From assembly GCF_900116135.1 (NCBI RefSeq), contig NZ_FOZX01000002.1:186001-250000 (forward strand): a stretch of 64,000 bases of DNA, written 5' to 3'. The notes under the pieces were generated by a model that saw nothing but the letters and a program-made list of their open reading frames with translations, did no database searches and was not told the origin of the DNA. Source of the stretch: Saccharopolyspora flava (lineage in GTDB: Bacteria; Actinomycetota; Actinomycetes; Mycobacteriales; Pseudonocardiaceae). A program made the position numbers and the translations under genes. Numbering within the stretch: the first letter of the stretch is position 1; each line of letters starts with the position of its first letter. Shown in pieces: positions 8,079-17,039 of this stretch.

Positions 8079-10979
8079 TCAGCCGCCGGTGCCCTGGGTC
8101 TGCTCGAAGCGCTTGATGGCCTCGTCGAGCTGCTGGTACGCCTGCCCCAGGTCGGCGAAGTTGCCGGACTGCTGGGCCCGCCGGACCCGTTCGAGCGCGT
8201 TCCGGATGTCGCCGACGGCCTGCCCGGTGTCGGGCGTGCCCGGCGCGGGCGGCTGCTGCTGGCCGGGCTGCTGCCCCTGCTGCGGCGGCTGCTGCTCACC
8301 GGGCTGGGTGCCCTGCCCGGCGCCGGAGCCGAAGACCTGGTCGAGCGCGCCCTGCAGCGTCTCGGAGAACCCGACCTTGCCGCCGAAGGACACCAGCACC
8401 CGGGCCAGCTGCGGGTAGGACTCCTGCTCGTTGCGCTGGATGTAGATCGGCTCGACGTAGAGCAGGCCCCCGGCGACCGGCAGCGTCAGCAGGTTGCCGA
8501 ACATCGCGGTGACGTTCGGGTTGTTGAACAACGTCCGGTTCTCGGTGACCTCGGGAGTCGACTCCATCTGGTTCTGGACCTGGTTCGGGCCCGGGGTCAG
8601 CGTGTTGGTCGGCAGCCGCAGCACGGTCATCTGCCCGTAGTTCTGCGGGTCCGAGGACACCGACACCCACGCCGAGAGGTTCTGCCGCCGCAGCGCGGTC
8701 AACGCGCTGGTGAGCTGGAAGTTCGGCTGTTGCTGGCCTTCCACCTGGGCGAGCACGTAGTAGGGCGGCTGCTGGCCCTCGCTGCTGCCGACGGTGCCGC
8801 GGGCCGTGGGGTCGTTGGGCACCTCCCAGAACGTCTGGGTGGAGAAGAAGTCGCCCGGGTTGTCCACGTGGTACTCGGTGAGCAGCTTGCGCTGCACCTT
8901 GAACATGTCCTCCGGGTACCGGAAGTGCTGGCGCAGCTCCGGCGAGATCTCGCTGGAGGGCTTGACCACGCCCGGGAACACGCCCTCCCAGGTCTTGAGG
9001 ACCGGGTCGTTGTCGTCGGTGGAGTACAGGTCGACCGTGCCGTCGTAGGCGTCGACGGTGGCCTTGACCGAGTTGCGGATGTAGTTGATCTGCTGGTTGG
9101 GCTGGCGCTCGACCCCGGTGAGGGTGTCGTTGGTGGCCTCGCCCAGCTCGGTCATCTTCGAGTACGGGTAGTTGTTGAGCGTGGTGTAGCCGTCGACGAT
9201 CCACTTGATGCGGCCGTCGACCACGGCCGGGTACGGGTCGCCGTCGAGCTTGAGCCACGGCGCGACCTTCTGGACCCGGTCGCGCGGGTTGCGCTCGTAG
9301 ATGAGCTTCGAGTTCTGCCCGATCACGCCGCTGAACAGGAAGTTCCGCTCGCCGTAGTAGGCGGCGAAGGCCAGCCGCTTCAGCGGGTTGGCGATCGGCA
9401 CGCCGCCCTTGCCGTCGTAGGTGAACTGCTGGGTGTCGGTGTCGTACTCGCGCGGGGCCTCGCCCGGGTTGCCGCCGACGATGGCGTAGTCGTCGGGCCC
9501 GACGAGCTCGCCGTAGTAGACGCGCGGCTGGGAGACCGGGATGGCGCCCTTGCCGTCGTTGGCGACGTCGCTGATCTGGAACACCGGGTAGCCGCCCTGC
9601 GTGGCGCCCTCGTTGAAGGTCGAGTCGACGCGGTCGGCCGGGGCGGCGACGAAGCCGTTGCCGTGGGTGTAGACGGTGTGCCGGTTGATCCAGTTCTGCT
9701 GGTTGACCGCCAGACCGTCGGTGTTGATCTCGCGCAGCGCGACCAGGTAGTCCTGCAGCTTGCCGTCGGCGTCGCGGTAGCGGTCGACGTCGAGCTTGTC
9801 CGGGAAGCCGTAGAAGTTGTACTGCTGCGTGAGCTGGGTGAACGTCGGCGCCAGGATGTTCGGGTCGAGCAGCCGGATGTTCGGGATCGTGCCCGCGTCG
9901 TCGGCGACCTCGCTGGGCTGCAGCTGGGTCCGGCCCGGGTAGTCGACGAACTTGACCTTGTCGTCGCCGATGCCGAAGGCGGACTTGGTGGCTTCGAGGT
10001 TGCGCTCGATGGACATGGCCTCGCGCTGGTTGGCGTTCGGCCGCACCGAGAACTGCTCCAGCAGAGCGGGCCAGACCGCGCCGACCACGACGCTGGACAG
10101 CAGCAGCAGGACCGTCGCCAGGGCGGGGATCTGCAGGTTCTTCAGGAAGATCACCGAGAAGAACGCCAGGGCGCAGAACACCGCGATGCACATCAGGATC
10201 AGCTTCGCCGGCATCACCGCGTTGAGGTCGGTGTAGCTGGCACCGGTGAACAGGCTGTTGCGCTGGGACAGCAGCAGGTCGTACCGGTCGAAGAAGTAGT
10301 CGACGGCCTTGAGCAGCACGAACAGCCCGGCCAGCACGCCCAGCTGGACGCGCGCGGGCATCGACAGCTGGCCGCTGCGGCCGGTGAGCCGGATGCCGCC
10401 GAAGATGTAGTGGGTGACCAGCGCGCCGAGGAACGACACGGTCACCGCGATGAACGCCCAGGACAGCACCAGTCGCCAGAACGGCAGCTGGAACACGTAG
10501 AAGCTGATGTCCTTGCCGAACTCGGGGTCGACCTTGCCGAACGGGGTGCTGTGCAGGAACAGCTGCAGCGTCTGCCAGTCGGCCTGCGCCGCGAGCCCGC
10601 CGATCACCGCGATCCCGATCGGGACGCCCAGCCCGAACAGCCGGGAGTGCTCGCTGATGACCGTCCGGTACCGGGTCAGCGGGTCGTCCGGACCGCTGAC
10701 CGGGACGAACACCGGGCGGTTGCGGTAGGCGATCCACAGGTTCAGCAGCAGCACGCCGCCGAGGAACACCGCGGCGACCACGCCGAGGCCGAGTCGCGAG
10801 ACGATCTGCGTGGTGAAGACCCCGCGGTAGCCGACCTCGCCGAACCACAACCAGTCGACGTAGGCGCCCAGCAGTCGTGATCCGAGGATCAGGGCGAGCA
10901 GGACCACCCCGCCCAGAATCAGCAGGATCCTGCTTCGCCGGGATAGTTTCGGCATTCCTACCGGGGGCCGCATGGCCAC
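8079..10979 (-). CDS. UPF0182 family large membrane protein
   Basis: A 966-residue protein with about seven transmembrane helices in the first 330 residues, starting at SRILLILGGVVLLALILGS. A large soluble, presumably extracytoplasmic domain follows, and the end is a Gln/Pro/Gly-rich stretch (about 890-930) and a short helix. The motifs YVDWLWFGEVGYRGVF and FVDYPGRTQLQP are typical of UPF0182 (COG1615). Its function is unknown. The gene lies divergent to the PPA1309-family gene, as I recall for Rv3193c in mycobacteria. The gap to the next gene contains both promoters. Confidence 0.92.
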   Translation of the reverse strand: MAMRPPVGMPKLSRRSRILLILGGVVLLALILGSRLLGAYVDWLWFGEVGYRGVFTTQIVSRLGLGVVAAVFLGGVLLLNLWIAYRNRPVFVPVSGPDDPLTRYRTVISEHSRLFGLGVPIGIAVIGGLAAQADWQTLQLFLHSTPFGKVDPEFGKDISFYVFQLPFWRLVLSWAFIAVTVSFLGALVTHYIFGGIRLTGRSGQLSMPARVQLGVLAGLFVLLKAVDYFFDRYDLLLSQRNSLFTGASYTDLNAVMPAKLILMCIAVFCALAFFSVIFLKNLQIPALATVLLLLSSVVVGAVWPALLEQFSVRPNANQREAMSIERNLEATKSAFGIGDDKVKFVDYPGRTQLQPSEVADDAGTIPNIRLLDPNILAPTFTQLTQQYNFYGFPDKLDVDRYRDADGKLQDYLVALREINTDGLAVNQQNWINRHTVYTHGNGFVAAPADRVDSTFNEGATQGGYPVFQISDVANDGKGAIPVSQPRVYYGELVGPDDYAIVGGNPGEAPREYDTDTQQFTYDGKGGVPIANPLKRLAFAAYYGERNFLFSGVIGQNSKLIYERNPRDRVQKVAPWLKLDGDPYPAVVDGRIKWIVDGYTTLNNYPYSKMTELGEATNDTLTGVERQPNQQINYIRNSVKATVDAYDGTVDLYSTDDNDPVLKTWEGVFPGVVKPSSEISPELRQHFRYPEDMFKVQRKLLTEYHVDNPGDFFSTQTFWEVPNDPTARGTVGSSEGQQPPYYVLAQVEGQQQPNFQLTSALTALRRQNLSAWVSVSSDPQNYGQMTVLRLPTNTLTPGPNQVQNQMESTPEVTENRTLFNNPNVTAMFGNLLTLPVAGGLLYVEPIYIQRNEQESYPQLARVLVSFGGKVGFSETLQGALDQVFGSGAGQGTQPGEQQPPQQGQQPGQQQPPAPGTPDTGQAVGDIRNALERVRRAQQSGNFADLGQAYQQLDEAIKRFEQTQGTGG

Positions 10980-11173
10980 AGCGCACGCTCCTGGGGACGG
11001 TCAGCTGAACTTGGCAATCGTGCTGGTGAACACGATCCCTCGTGATGTTCAACTCTACGACCCAGGTGTGAAGTTCCTGGAAGGCCCCGCGCGAACGGTA
11101 TTTTTCGGACACAGATCGGTATCGATCGACTCGACGCGGCGCGCTGCCCGACGTCGCCGCCGGTGATGGGACG

Positions 11174-11707
11174 ATGACCGGCATGCCGTCCGTTGAGGAA
11201 TTGGGGTTCGCCCTGCCCGTCGCGACCCGCGAGGTCGAGGAGTTCGTCGCCGCTGCGGGCTGGGACCAGCCGACGCAGATCTTCGCCCTGGTGGCGACCG
11301 AGACGATGCTGGCCGCGGCTCCCGACATGGCCGATCAGCTCGACCCGGAGGCCTCTCCCCTGACGCCGCTGGCGCAGGAGTCGCTGCCCTCCGACGACCT
11401 CGGTGAGGCGCTGGCCCGCATCGAGTGGCCGGAGCAGGTGATCGGCTGCGCCCTGGTCCAGGAGATCGTGGTGCTGCCGCCGGAGGCCGAGGCCGCGCTG
11501 CCCGAGGACGCCGAGGGCGCCCGCAAGCTCGCCGCCGAGCACCCCGACCGCCGCGAGGCTCGCCTGGTCGGCGCGGTGCTGCGCGGCGGCGCGGCCCACT
11601 CCTGCGTCATGCGGCTGCGCGGTCAGGAGGGCCAGGACGACGAGATCTTCAACGACCCGTCGCTGGCCCCGAACCTGATCAAGGCCCTGCAGGCGACCTT
11701 CGCCTGA
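11174..11707 (+). CDS. PPA1309 family protein
   Basis: A 177-residue soluble acidic protein of the actinobacterial PPA1309/Rv3195-neighbourhood type: FALPVATREVEEFVAAAGWDQPTQIFALV at the start, then IEWPEQVIGCALVQEIVVLPP in the middle, ending DPSLAPNLIKALQATF. No catalytic motif is seen and the function is unknown. It is widely conserved next to the Lon-like PDZ protease gene, with which it converges (stops 14 bases apart). Confidence 0.82.
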   Translation: MTGMPSVEELGFALPVATREVEEFVAAAGWDQPTQIFALVATETMLAAAPDMADQLDPEASPLTPLAQESLPSDDLGEALARIEWPEQVIGCALVQEIVVLPPEAEAALPEDAEGARKLAAEHPDRREARLVGAVLRGGAAHSCVMRLRGQEGQDDEIFNDPSLAPNLIKALQATFA

Positions 11708-11721
11708 TCAGCCCCGCCTGA

Positions 11722-12756
11722 TTAGCAGGGCGCCGGGACCTGGTTGTTGCGGAGGGCGTCCAGCGCCTTGGTGGCGTCGACGAGGTTGGCGACGCGGGCG
11801 AGCTGCAGGCCCTCCGGGGCCTGCGACTTGGCCTCGGCGCAGTTGTCGGCCGGGACCAGGAACGTCGTGGCGCCGGCCTCCCGGGCCTTGATCATCTTGA
11901 ACGGGATGCCGCCGATCGGGCCGACGTTGCCCGCCGGGTCGATCTCGCCGGTGCCCGCGACGAACTTGCCGCCGTTGAGCTCGCCCGGCGTCAGCTTGTC
12001 GATGATCGCCAGGGTGAACATGAGACCGGCCGAGGGTCCGCCGACGTCGGCGAGGCTGATCTTGATGTCGAACGGCACGTCCGGGCGCTCGGTCGCGGCC
12101 ACGCCCAGGAAGCCCTGACCCGGGTCGCCGCCCGGCTGGGTGTTGGTCCCCAGCTGCACGTTGGCGACCTGCTCGGGCTGGTCGGCGCGCTGGTAGCGGA
12201 TCTCCGCCCGGTCGCCCGGCTTGGCGCCGGCCAGCGCGTCCTTCAGCGAGGTCGCGTCGGTGATCGGCTTGCCGTTGGCCGAGAGCAGCCGGTCGCCGGG
12301 TTCCAGCGTGCCGTCGGCCGGGCTGCCCTTGACGATCTGCCCGATCAGCACCTTGTGCGGGTACCCGAGGAAGCGCAGCGCCGCGGTCTCGGCCGTGGTC
12401 TGCGAGTCGTTGAACGCCTCGGTGTTCTCCTGCTCGATCTGCTGCTCGCTCTTGTTCGGCGGGAAGTAGACGTCGCGGGGTGCCAGCGCGTAGCGACCGG
12501 AGACCCACAGGCCCAGCGCACCGAACAGCGACAGCTGGTCGGTGACCGATACCGTGGTCATGTTCAGGTGACCGGCGGTCGGGTAGGTCTCGTGCCCCTC
12601 GATGCTGATCACCGGGTGGTCGCCTTCCAGGCCGAGCGTGTCGTACGTGGGCCCGGGGCCCAGCGCCACGAACGGCACTCGCGCGAACGCGCCGAGCAGA
12701 CCGAAGGCGACAACCAGCACGACACTCGTCAACAGCGTCCAGGTACGGCGGTTCAC
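11722..12756 (-). CDS. Membrane-anchored PDZ/Lon-like protease (YlbL family)
   Basis: The start is GTG 12756 (VNRRTWTLLTSVVLVVAFGLL), giving 344 residues with an N-terminal membrane anchor. Domains in order are an anchor (about 8-28), a PDZ domain around VLIGQIVKGSPADGTLEPGD (about 130-215), and a C-terminal Lon (S16) proteolytic domain. The Lon domain has the catalytic Ser in GGPSAGLMFTLAI and the Lys in GGIPFKMIKAREAGA. It cleaves proteins at the outer face of the membrane. A Cys pair near the C-terminus may form a disulfide. The frame stays open to 13011, but the extra sequence overlaps the neighbouring divergent gene. Confidence 0.9.
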   Translation of the reverse strand: MNRRTWTLLTSVVLVVAFGLLGAFARVPFVALGPGPTYDTLGLEGDHPVISIEGHETYPTAGHLNMTTVSVTDQLSLFGALGLWVSGRYALAPRDVYFPPNKSEQQIEQENTEAFNDSQTTAETAALRFLGYPHKVLIGQIVKGSPADGTLEPGDRLLSANGKPITDATSLKDALAGAKPGDRAEIRYQRADQPEQVANVQLGTNTQPGGDPGQGFLGVAATERPDVPFDIKISLADVGGPSAGLMFTLAIIDKLTPGELNGGKFVAGTGEIDPAGNVGPIGGIPFKMIKAREAGATTFLVPADNCAEAKSQAPEGLQLARVANLVDATKALDALRNNQVPAPC

Positions 12757-12862
12757 GAGGCGACAGCGTACGTGTTCGCTGTTGGCGATGTGCCCGGTGC
12801 TCGCACCCGACCAGTCCAGTGGATCCTTCAAAGGGGCGGCCGATGCCGCGTACGGTGGAACT

Positions 12863-14305
12863 ATGACCAACATGCCGTTCGGGTTCAGCTCGCAGGACCC
12901 CGACGACCCTGACAAGGGCGACTCGTCGCAAGGCCGCTCTGAGGGCGGGTCCGGTGGCAACCCTGGGGACAACCCCTTCGGTTTCGCCGGCATGCCCGGA
13001 CCGGGCGGCAACTTCGACCTCGGGCAGCTCGGCCAGATGCTGACGCAGCTCGGTCAGGCCTTGAGCCACTCCGGTGGCGGCCAGTCCGGGCCGGTCAACT
13101 ACGACCTGGCCAAGCAGCTCGCGGTGCAGCAGCTGCACAACAACCAGAAGACCGAGCGCCCCAGCCAGGAGCAGGTCAAGGCCATCGAGGACGCGGTCCG
13201 GCTCGCCGAGCTGTGGCTCGACGGCAGCACCTCGCTGCCCGCCGGGGTCCGCTCGGTGCAGACCTGGTCCTCGGTCGACTGGGTGGAGAAGACGCTGCCG
13301 GTGTGGCAGCGGCTGTGCGACCCGATCGCGCAGCGCATGTCGGCGGCGTGGCTGGAGGCGCTGCCGGAGGAGGCCAAGCAGGCGGCCGGGCCGCTGCTGA
13401 GCATGCTCGGCCAGATGGGCGGCATGACCTTCGGGTCGCAGCTGGGCAGCGGGCTCGCGCAGCTCGGCGGCGACGTGCTCACCTCCACCGAGGTCGGCCT
13501 GCCGCTGGGGCCGGAGGGCACGGCGGCGCTGCTGCCCGCCAACATCTCCCGGTTCACCGAGGGCCTGGACCGGCCGATCAGCGAGGCCACCCTGTTCCTG
13601 GCCGCCCGCGAGGCGGCGCACCACCGGCTGTTCGGGCACGTCCCGTGGCTGTCGCAGCGGCTGCTGGCGGGCGTCGAGGAGTTCGCGCGCGGCATCCACA
13701 TCGACACCTCCGCGCTGGAGGACATGGCGGGCAAGATCGATCCGTCGAACCCGGCGGCGATGCAGGAGATGATGAGCTCCGGGATGCTCGAGCCGAAGAC
13801 CACGCCCGAGCAGCAGGCCGCGCTCACGCGCCTGGAGACGCTGCTGGCGCTGGTCGAGGGCTGGGTCGACGTCGTCGTGGCCGACGCGCTGGGCGACCGG
13901 CTGCCGGGTGCCGAGGCGCTGGGCGAGCTGATGCGTCGCCGTCGGGCGAGCGGCGGACCGGCCGAGCAGACCTTCGCGACGCTGATCGGGCTGGAGCTGC
14001 GCCCGCGCCGGATGCGCGACGCGGCCAACCTCTGGCGGCTGATGGCCGAGCGCCACGGCACCGACGCCCGCGACCAGGTCTGGGACCACCCGGACCTGCT
14101 GCCGGACAGCTCCGACCTGGACGAACCGCTCGACTTCGCCGACCGCTGGGGCTCGTCCTCGGACCTCGACGACCCGATCGCGGCCATCCGCCGAGCCGAA
14201 GAAGCCGAGAAGTCGGAGAAGTCCAACAACCCCCAGAACCAGGACGACGAACCCCCCACCCCGAACCAGGACGAAGACCAGGGCCCGGACAACCCCAAGC
14301 CCTGA
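12863..14305 (+). CDS. Zinc-dependent metalloprotease, DUF2342/zincin family
   Basis: The start is ATG 12863 (MTNMPFGFSSQDPD), giving 480 residues. The first 60 are acidic and Gly-rich. The core has the family zincin-like motif AREAAHHRLFGHVPWL (around residue 248), where H-H and downstream E residues would bind metal, plus VEEFARGIHID. The C-terminus is charged and disordered (EEAEKSEKSNNPQNQDDEP). This family is annotated as F420-biosynthesis-associated or putative hydrolase; real activity is unproven. It is divergent from the PDZ protease and resembles Rv3195 in position. Confidence 0.85.
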   Translation: MTNMPFGFSSQDPDDPDKGDSSQGRSEGGSGGNPGDNPFGFAGMPGPGGNFDLGQLGQMLTQLGQALSHSGGGQSGPVNYDLAKQLAVQQLHNNQKTERPSQEQVKAIEDAVRLAELWLDGSTSLPAGVRSVQTWSSVDWVEKTLPVWQRLCDPIAQRMSAAWLEALPEEAKQAAGPLLSMLGQMGGMTFGSQLGSGLAQLGGDVLTSTEVGLPLGPEGTAALLPANISRFTEGLDRPISEATLFLAAREAAHHRLFGHVPWLSQRLLAGVEEFARGIHIDTSALEDMAGKIDPSNPAAMQEMMSSGMLEPKTTPEQQAALTRLETLLALVEGWVDVVVADALGDRLPGAEALGELMRRRRASGGPAEQTFATLIGLELRPRRMRDAANLWRLMAERHGTDARDQVWDHPDLLPDSSDLDEPLDFADRWGSSSDLDDPIAAIRRAEEAEKSEKSNNPQNQDDEPPTPNQDEDQGPDNPKP

Positions 14306-14370
14306 TTCGCGGCCCTGATTCGCGCGCACCACCCGCTCGCCGCACCCCGCGGAGGGCGGGTGGTCTTGCG

Positions 14371-14446
14371 TTGGGACAGTTTTAGCCATAATTGTCCGGA
14401 CAAAACGGACATTGATCATGGGTGATTATGGCTAAAACTGTCCCAA
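14371..14446. repeat. Family A palindromic repeat, copy A1
   Basis: Perfect 22-bp inverted arms (14371-14392 and 14425-14446) with core GGACAGTTTTAGCCATAA. The 32-base centre contains GTCCGGAC, an AAAACGGACA block and TGATCATGGG. It lies between two convergent genes. It matches the reverse complement of the copy at 58203-58270 at about 66 of 70 positions. Confidence 0.92.
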
Positions 14447-14482
14447 CACCAACGGCCGTCGACAACGTCAGGCCGCTGCGGG

Positions 14483-15064
14483 TCAGTCCCCGTCGGACTC
14501 GTCGGCGTCCTCGGCGTCCTCGGCTCCCGTCTCGTCGTCGGTGAGGCCGATCTGGAGCTGGGAGGCGGCCACCAGGCCCTCGAGGTAGCCGATGGCCCGC
14601 TCGGTCTTGGGGTAGCGCTCGACCCACTTCCAGAAGTCGCGCCCGTGGCCGGGCACCAGCAGGTGCGCGAGCTCGTGGACGAGCACGTAATCGAGCACCC
14701 ATCCGGGTACATCTCGCAGCCTCTGACTCACCCGAATGGTGCCCTCGCTGGGCGTGCACGAAGCCCACCGCGTGCGCATCGGAGGCACCCACCGGACACT
14801 GCTCGGTTCCGCCCTGCCGTCGAGGTGCTTGACGGACAGCTCACGGCAGCGCTGCACCAGCGCCTCGTCCGAGTTGCGCGCGGGGGATCGGCGTCGCGTC
14901 TCACTGCGCTGGAGACGGCTCAGCATGTCCGCCACCCAGCGTTTTTCCTCCGCACGGCTCATCCGAGCCGGGAGCAGCACCACGATCTTGTCGCCGTCGC
15001 GATAGGCGCTCACCGTCTGGCGGCGGCGCTTGCTGCGGCGGACCTCGACCTGCGGTTCAGCCAC
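14483..15064 (-). CDS. YgjP-like/DUF45 metallopeptidase
   Basis: The start is taken as GTG 15064 (VAEPQVEVRRSKRRRQT), with AGGG about 9 bases upstream, giving 193 residues; a GTG at 15118 is possible. The N-terminus binds like other YgjP/WLM enzymes (RRSKRRRQTVSAYRDGDKIVV). A conserved RWASCTPSEGTIRVSQRL and the zinc site HELAHLLVPGHGRDFW (HExxH, third ligand H) follow. The C-terminus is a run of Asp and Glu. SprT/YgjP relatives are gluzincin-like proteases, and the substrate is unknown. Confidence 0.9.
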   Translation of the reverse strand: MAEPQVEVRRSKRRRQTVSAYRDGDKIVVLLPARMSRAEEKRWVADMLSRLQRSETRRRSPARNSDEALVQRCRELSVKHLDGRAEPSSVRWVPPMRTRWASCTPSEGTIRVSQRLRDVPGWVLDYVLVHELAHLLVPGHGRDFWKWVERYPKTERAIGYLEGLVAASQLQIGLTDDETGAEDAEDADESDGD

Positions 15065-15291
15065 GGAAGTGGACCCTAGCGACTGGCTCCGACAAACGGT
15101 TCCCCCTGTGAGCTGCACCTCAACGCGCGGCTGGAGTCAATGGCCGAATGATTACTCCATCGAGTCGAACATGCCCTGTGCGTAATGCATGCATCTCAAT
15201 TACTCCGCCTGTACGGTTCCCCCAGCCGTCCGCAGGAGGGCGCAGGAGATCCAGCTATGGCGCTGGGTCAATTACCAGAAGGAGGGGAGCC

Positions 15292-15441
15292 GTGGCCGAG
15301 ACGTACAACGGCTACTGCGTGAAGTGCCGGGAGAAGCGCGACTTTTCCGGTGAGGTCTCGGAGACCAACGGTCGCCGGATGGCCAAGGGCACATGCCCGG
15401 TGTGCGGGACCAAGATGACCCGCATCCTCGGCAAGGCGTGA
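15292..15441 (+). CDS. DUF5679 small zinc-ribbon protein
   Basis: 49 residues from GTG 15292 with GGAGGGG just upstream. Two CxxC knuckles are visible, C9-x2-C12 (YCVKCREKR) and C35-x2-C38 (CPVCGTKM), joined by a short two-stranded segment. The family is found across actinobacteria and has no established role. A binding function toward nucleic acid or ribosome is a guess from the fold only. A hairpin follows at 15451. Confidence 0.88.
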   Translation: MAETYNGYCVKCREKRDFSGEVSETNGRRMAKGTCPVCGTKMTRILGKA

Positions 15442-15450
15442 CCGGGCACG

Positions 15451-15472
15451 GGTGGGCCGCCAGCGGCCCACC
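15451..15472 (+). terminator. Hairpin after the DUF5679 gene
   Basis: A 9-bp G+C-rich stem GGTGGGCCG with loop CCAG, 9 bases beyond the stop codon. There is no T-tract, so efficiency is uncertain. Confidence 0.55.
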
Positions 15473-15710
15473 CCGCGCTGGTTTCCCGGGGTTTCCCGAC
15501 GCAGTTAATCCGTTTTGAGCCGCTCACCCGTTCCCGCCGGCCCATCTCATTAGGCCGCGGGAACGAACCCCGCTCACCCAGAATGCCGATCACGACCCAC
15601 CATGCCCGTTTGAACGACTAGCATGTTGATGGGTTTCTCGTTTTCCGAATGGCGACCTCGCGCCTTTCGGGCTTCGAGAGGGTTTTCCTGCGCGCACCTA
15701 GGGAGAATTC

Positions 15711-17030
15711 GTGGCCGACATTCCCCGCCAAGCAGCTCACCGCACCGCCAAGCTCGCCAGCCTGCCACTGGGCGTCGCCGGACGGGTCGCCGCAGGCTGG
15801 GGACGTCGTCTGACCGGCCAGAACGCCGCCGAGGTCAACGCCGACGTGGCCGCCAAGACCGCTGAGCAGCTGTTCGCGGTGCTCGGGCAGCTCAAGGGCG
15901 GGGCGATGAAGTTCGGCCAGGCCCTGAGCGTGTTCGAGGCCGCGGTGCCGGACGCGATGGCCGGCCCCTACCGCGAGGCGCTGACCAAGTTGCAGTCGGC
16001 GGCGCCGCCGATGCCGAGTTCCAGCGTGCACCGGGTGCTGACCGAGCAGCTGGGCTCGTCGTGGCGCAAGCGCTTCGAGTCGTTCGACGACGAACCGGCC
16101 GCGTCGGCCAGCATCGGTCAGGTGCATCGCGGGGTGTGGCACGACGGCCGCGAGGTGGCGGTCAAGGTCCAGTACCCGGGCGCCGACGAGGCGCTGCGCT
16201 CGGATCTGCGGCAGCTGATGCGGTTCTCCCGCGTGTTCCAGTCGCTGGCGCCGGGTGCCGAGGTCAAGCCGCTGCTGGAGGAGTTGCAGGAGCGGATGGT
16301 CGAGGAGCTCGACTACCGCATCGAGGCCGACAACCAGCGCACCTTCGCGAAGGTCTTCGCCGACGATCCGCGGGTCAAGGTTCCCGCGGTGATCGCGAGC
16401 GCGCCGAAGGTCGTGGTGACCGAGTGGGTCACCGGAACGCCGTTCTCGAAGATCATCGCCGAGGGGACGCGAGCCGAGCGGGATCTGGCCGGGCGGCTGC
16501 TGGCGGAGTTCCACTTCTCCACCCCGGCGAAGGTCGGGCTGCTGCACGCCGACCCGCATCCGGGCAACTTCATGCTGCTGCCGGACGAGCGGCTGTGCGT
16601 GATCGACTTCGGCGCGGTGTCGCGTCTTCCCGGCGGTCTGCCGCCGACGTTCGGCAAGATGATCCGGCTGGCGCTGCAGGACAAGTCGATCGAGCTGCTG
16701 GAGCTGCTGCGCGAGGAGCGGTTCGTCCAGCCGGATCAGGAGCTGCACGCCGAGGACGTGCTCGCCTACCTGGCGCCGTTCGTCGACCCGGCGCGCACCG
16801 AGACGTTCCACTTCACCCGCAGCTGGCTGCAGCACCAGGCCGAGCGGGTCTCCGACCTGCGCGGCCAGGACTTCCGCACCGGCCGGCTGCTGAACCTGCC
16901 GCCGGACTACCTGCTGATCCACCGCGTCACGCTGGGCGCGACGGGCATCCTCTGCCAGCTCGACGCCGAGGTCGCCACTCGGGACATCATCGCCGAGTGG
17001 CAACCCGGCTTCGCCGAGGCCGACGCCTGA
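15711..17030 (+). CDS. ABC1 (AarF/UbiB) family atypical kinase
   Basis: 439 residues starting at GTG 15711 after AGGGAGAATTC. The ABC1 signature KxGQ is visible as KFGQALSVFE (about 66-75). Then come the nucleotide-binding Ala-rich loop ASASIGQVHRG, VAVKVQYPGADE with the catalytic Lys, the metal site HADPHPGNF and the DFG-like VIDFGAV. Such proteins are ATPases or kinases affecting quinone or isoprenoid lipids. Neighbouring whiB7 and uvrD2, it matches the position of Rv3197, which from memory was linked to macrolide resistance in mycobacteria and is a WhiB7 regulon member. No separate WhiB7 site was confirmed here. Confidence 0.9.
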   Translation: MADIPRQAAHRTAKLASLPLGVAGRVAAGWGRRLTGQNAAEVNADVAAKTAEQLFAVLGQLKGGAMKFGQALSVFEAAVPDAMAGPYREALTKLQSAAPPMPSSSVHRVLTEQLGSSWRKRFESFDDEPAASASIGQVHRGVWHDGREVAVKVQYPGADEALRSDLRQLMRFSRVFQSLAPGAEVKPLLEELQERMVEELDYRIEADNQRTFAKVFADDPRVKVPAVIASAPKVVVTEWVTGTPFSKIIAEGTRAERDLAGRLLAEFHFSTPAKVGLLHADPHPGNFMLLPDERLCVIDFGAVSRLPGGLPPTFGKMIRLALQDKSIELLELLREERFVQPDQELHAEDVLAYLAPFVDPARTETFHFTRSWLQHQAERVSDLRGQDFRTGRLLNLPPDYLLIHRVTLGATGILCQLDAEVATRDIIAEWQPGFAEADA

Positions 17031-17039
17031 TCTCGCAGG

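Noticed and set aside
8031..10880. A plus-strand frame of 949 codons opposite the UPF0182 gene
   Set aside because: It is an antisense shadow of a high-GC coding gene: Arg/Val/Leu-rich, no known motif, no ribosome site. The minus-strand protein has clear membrane helices and family motifs.
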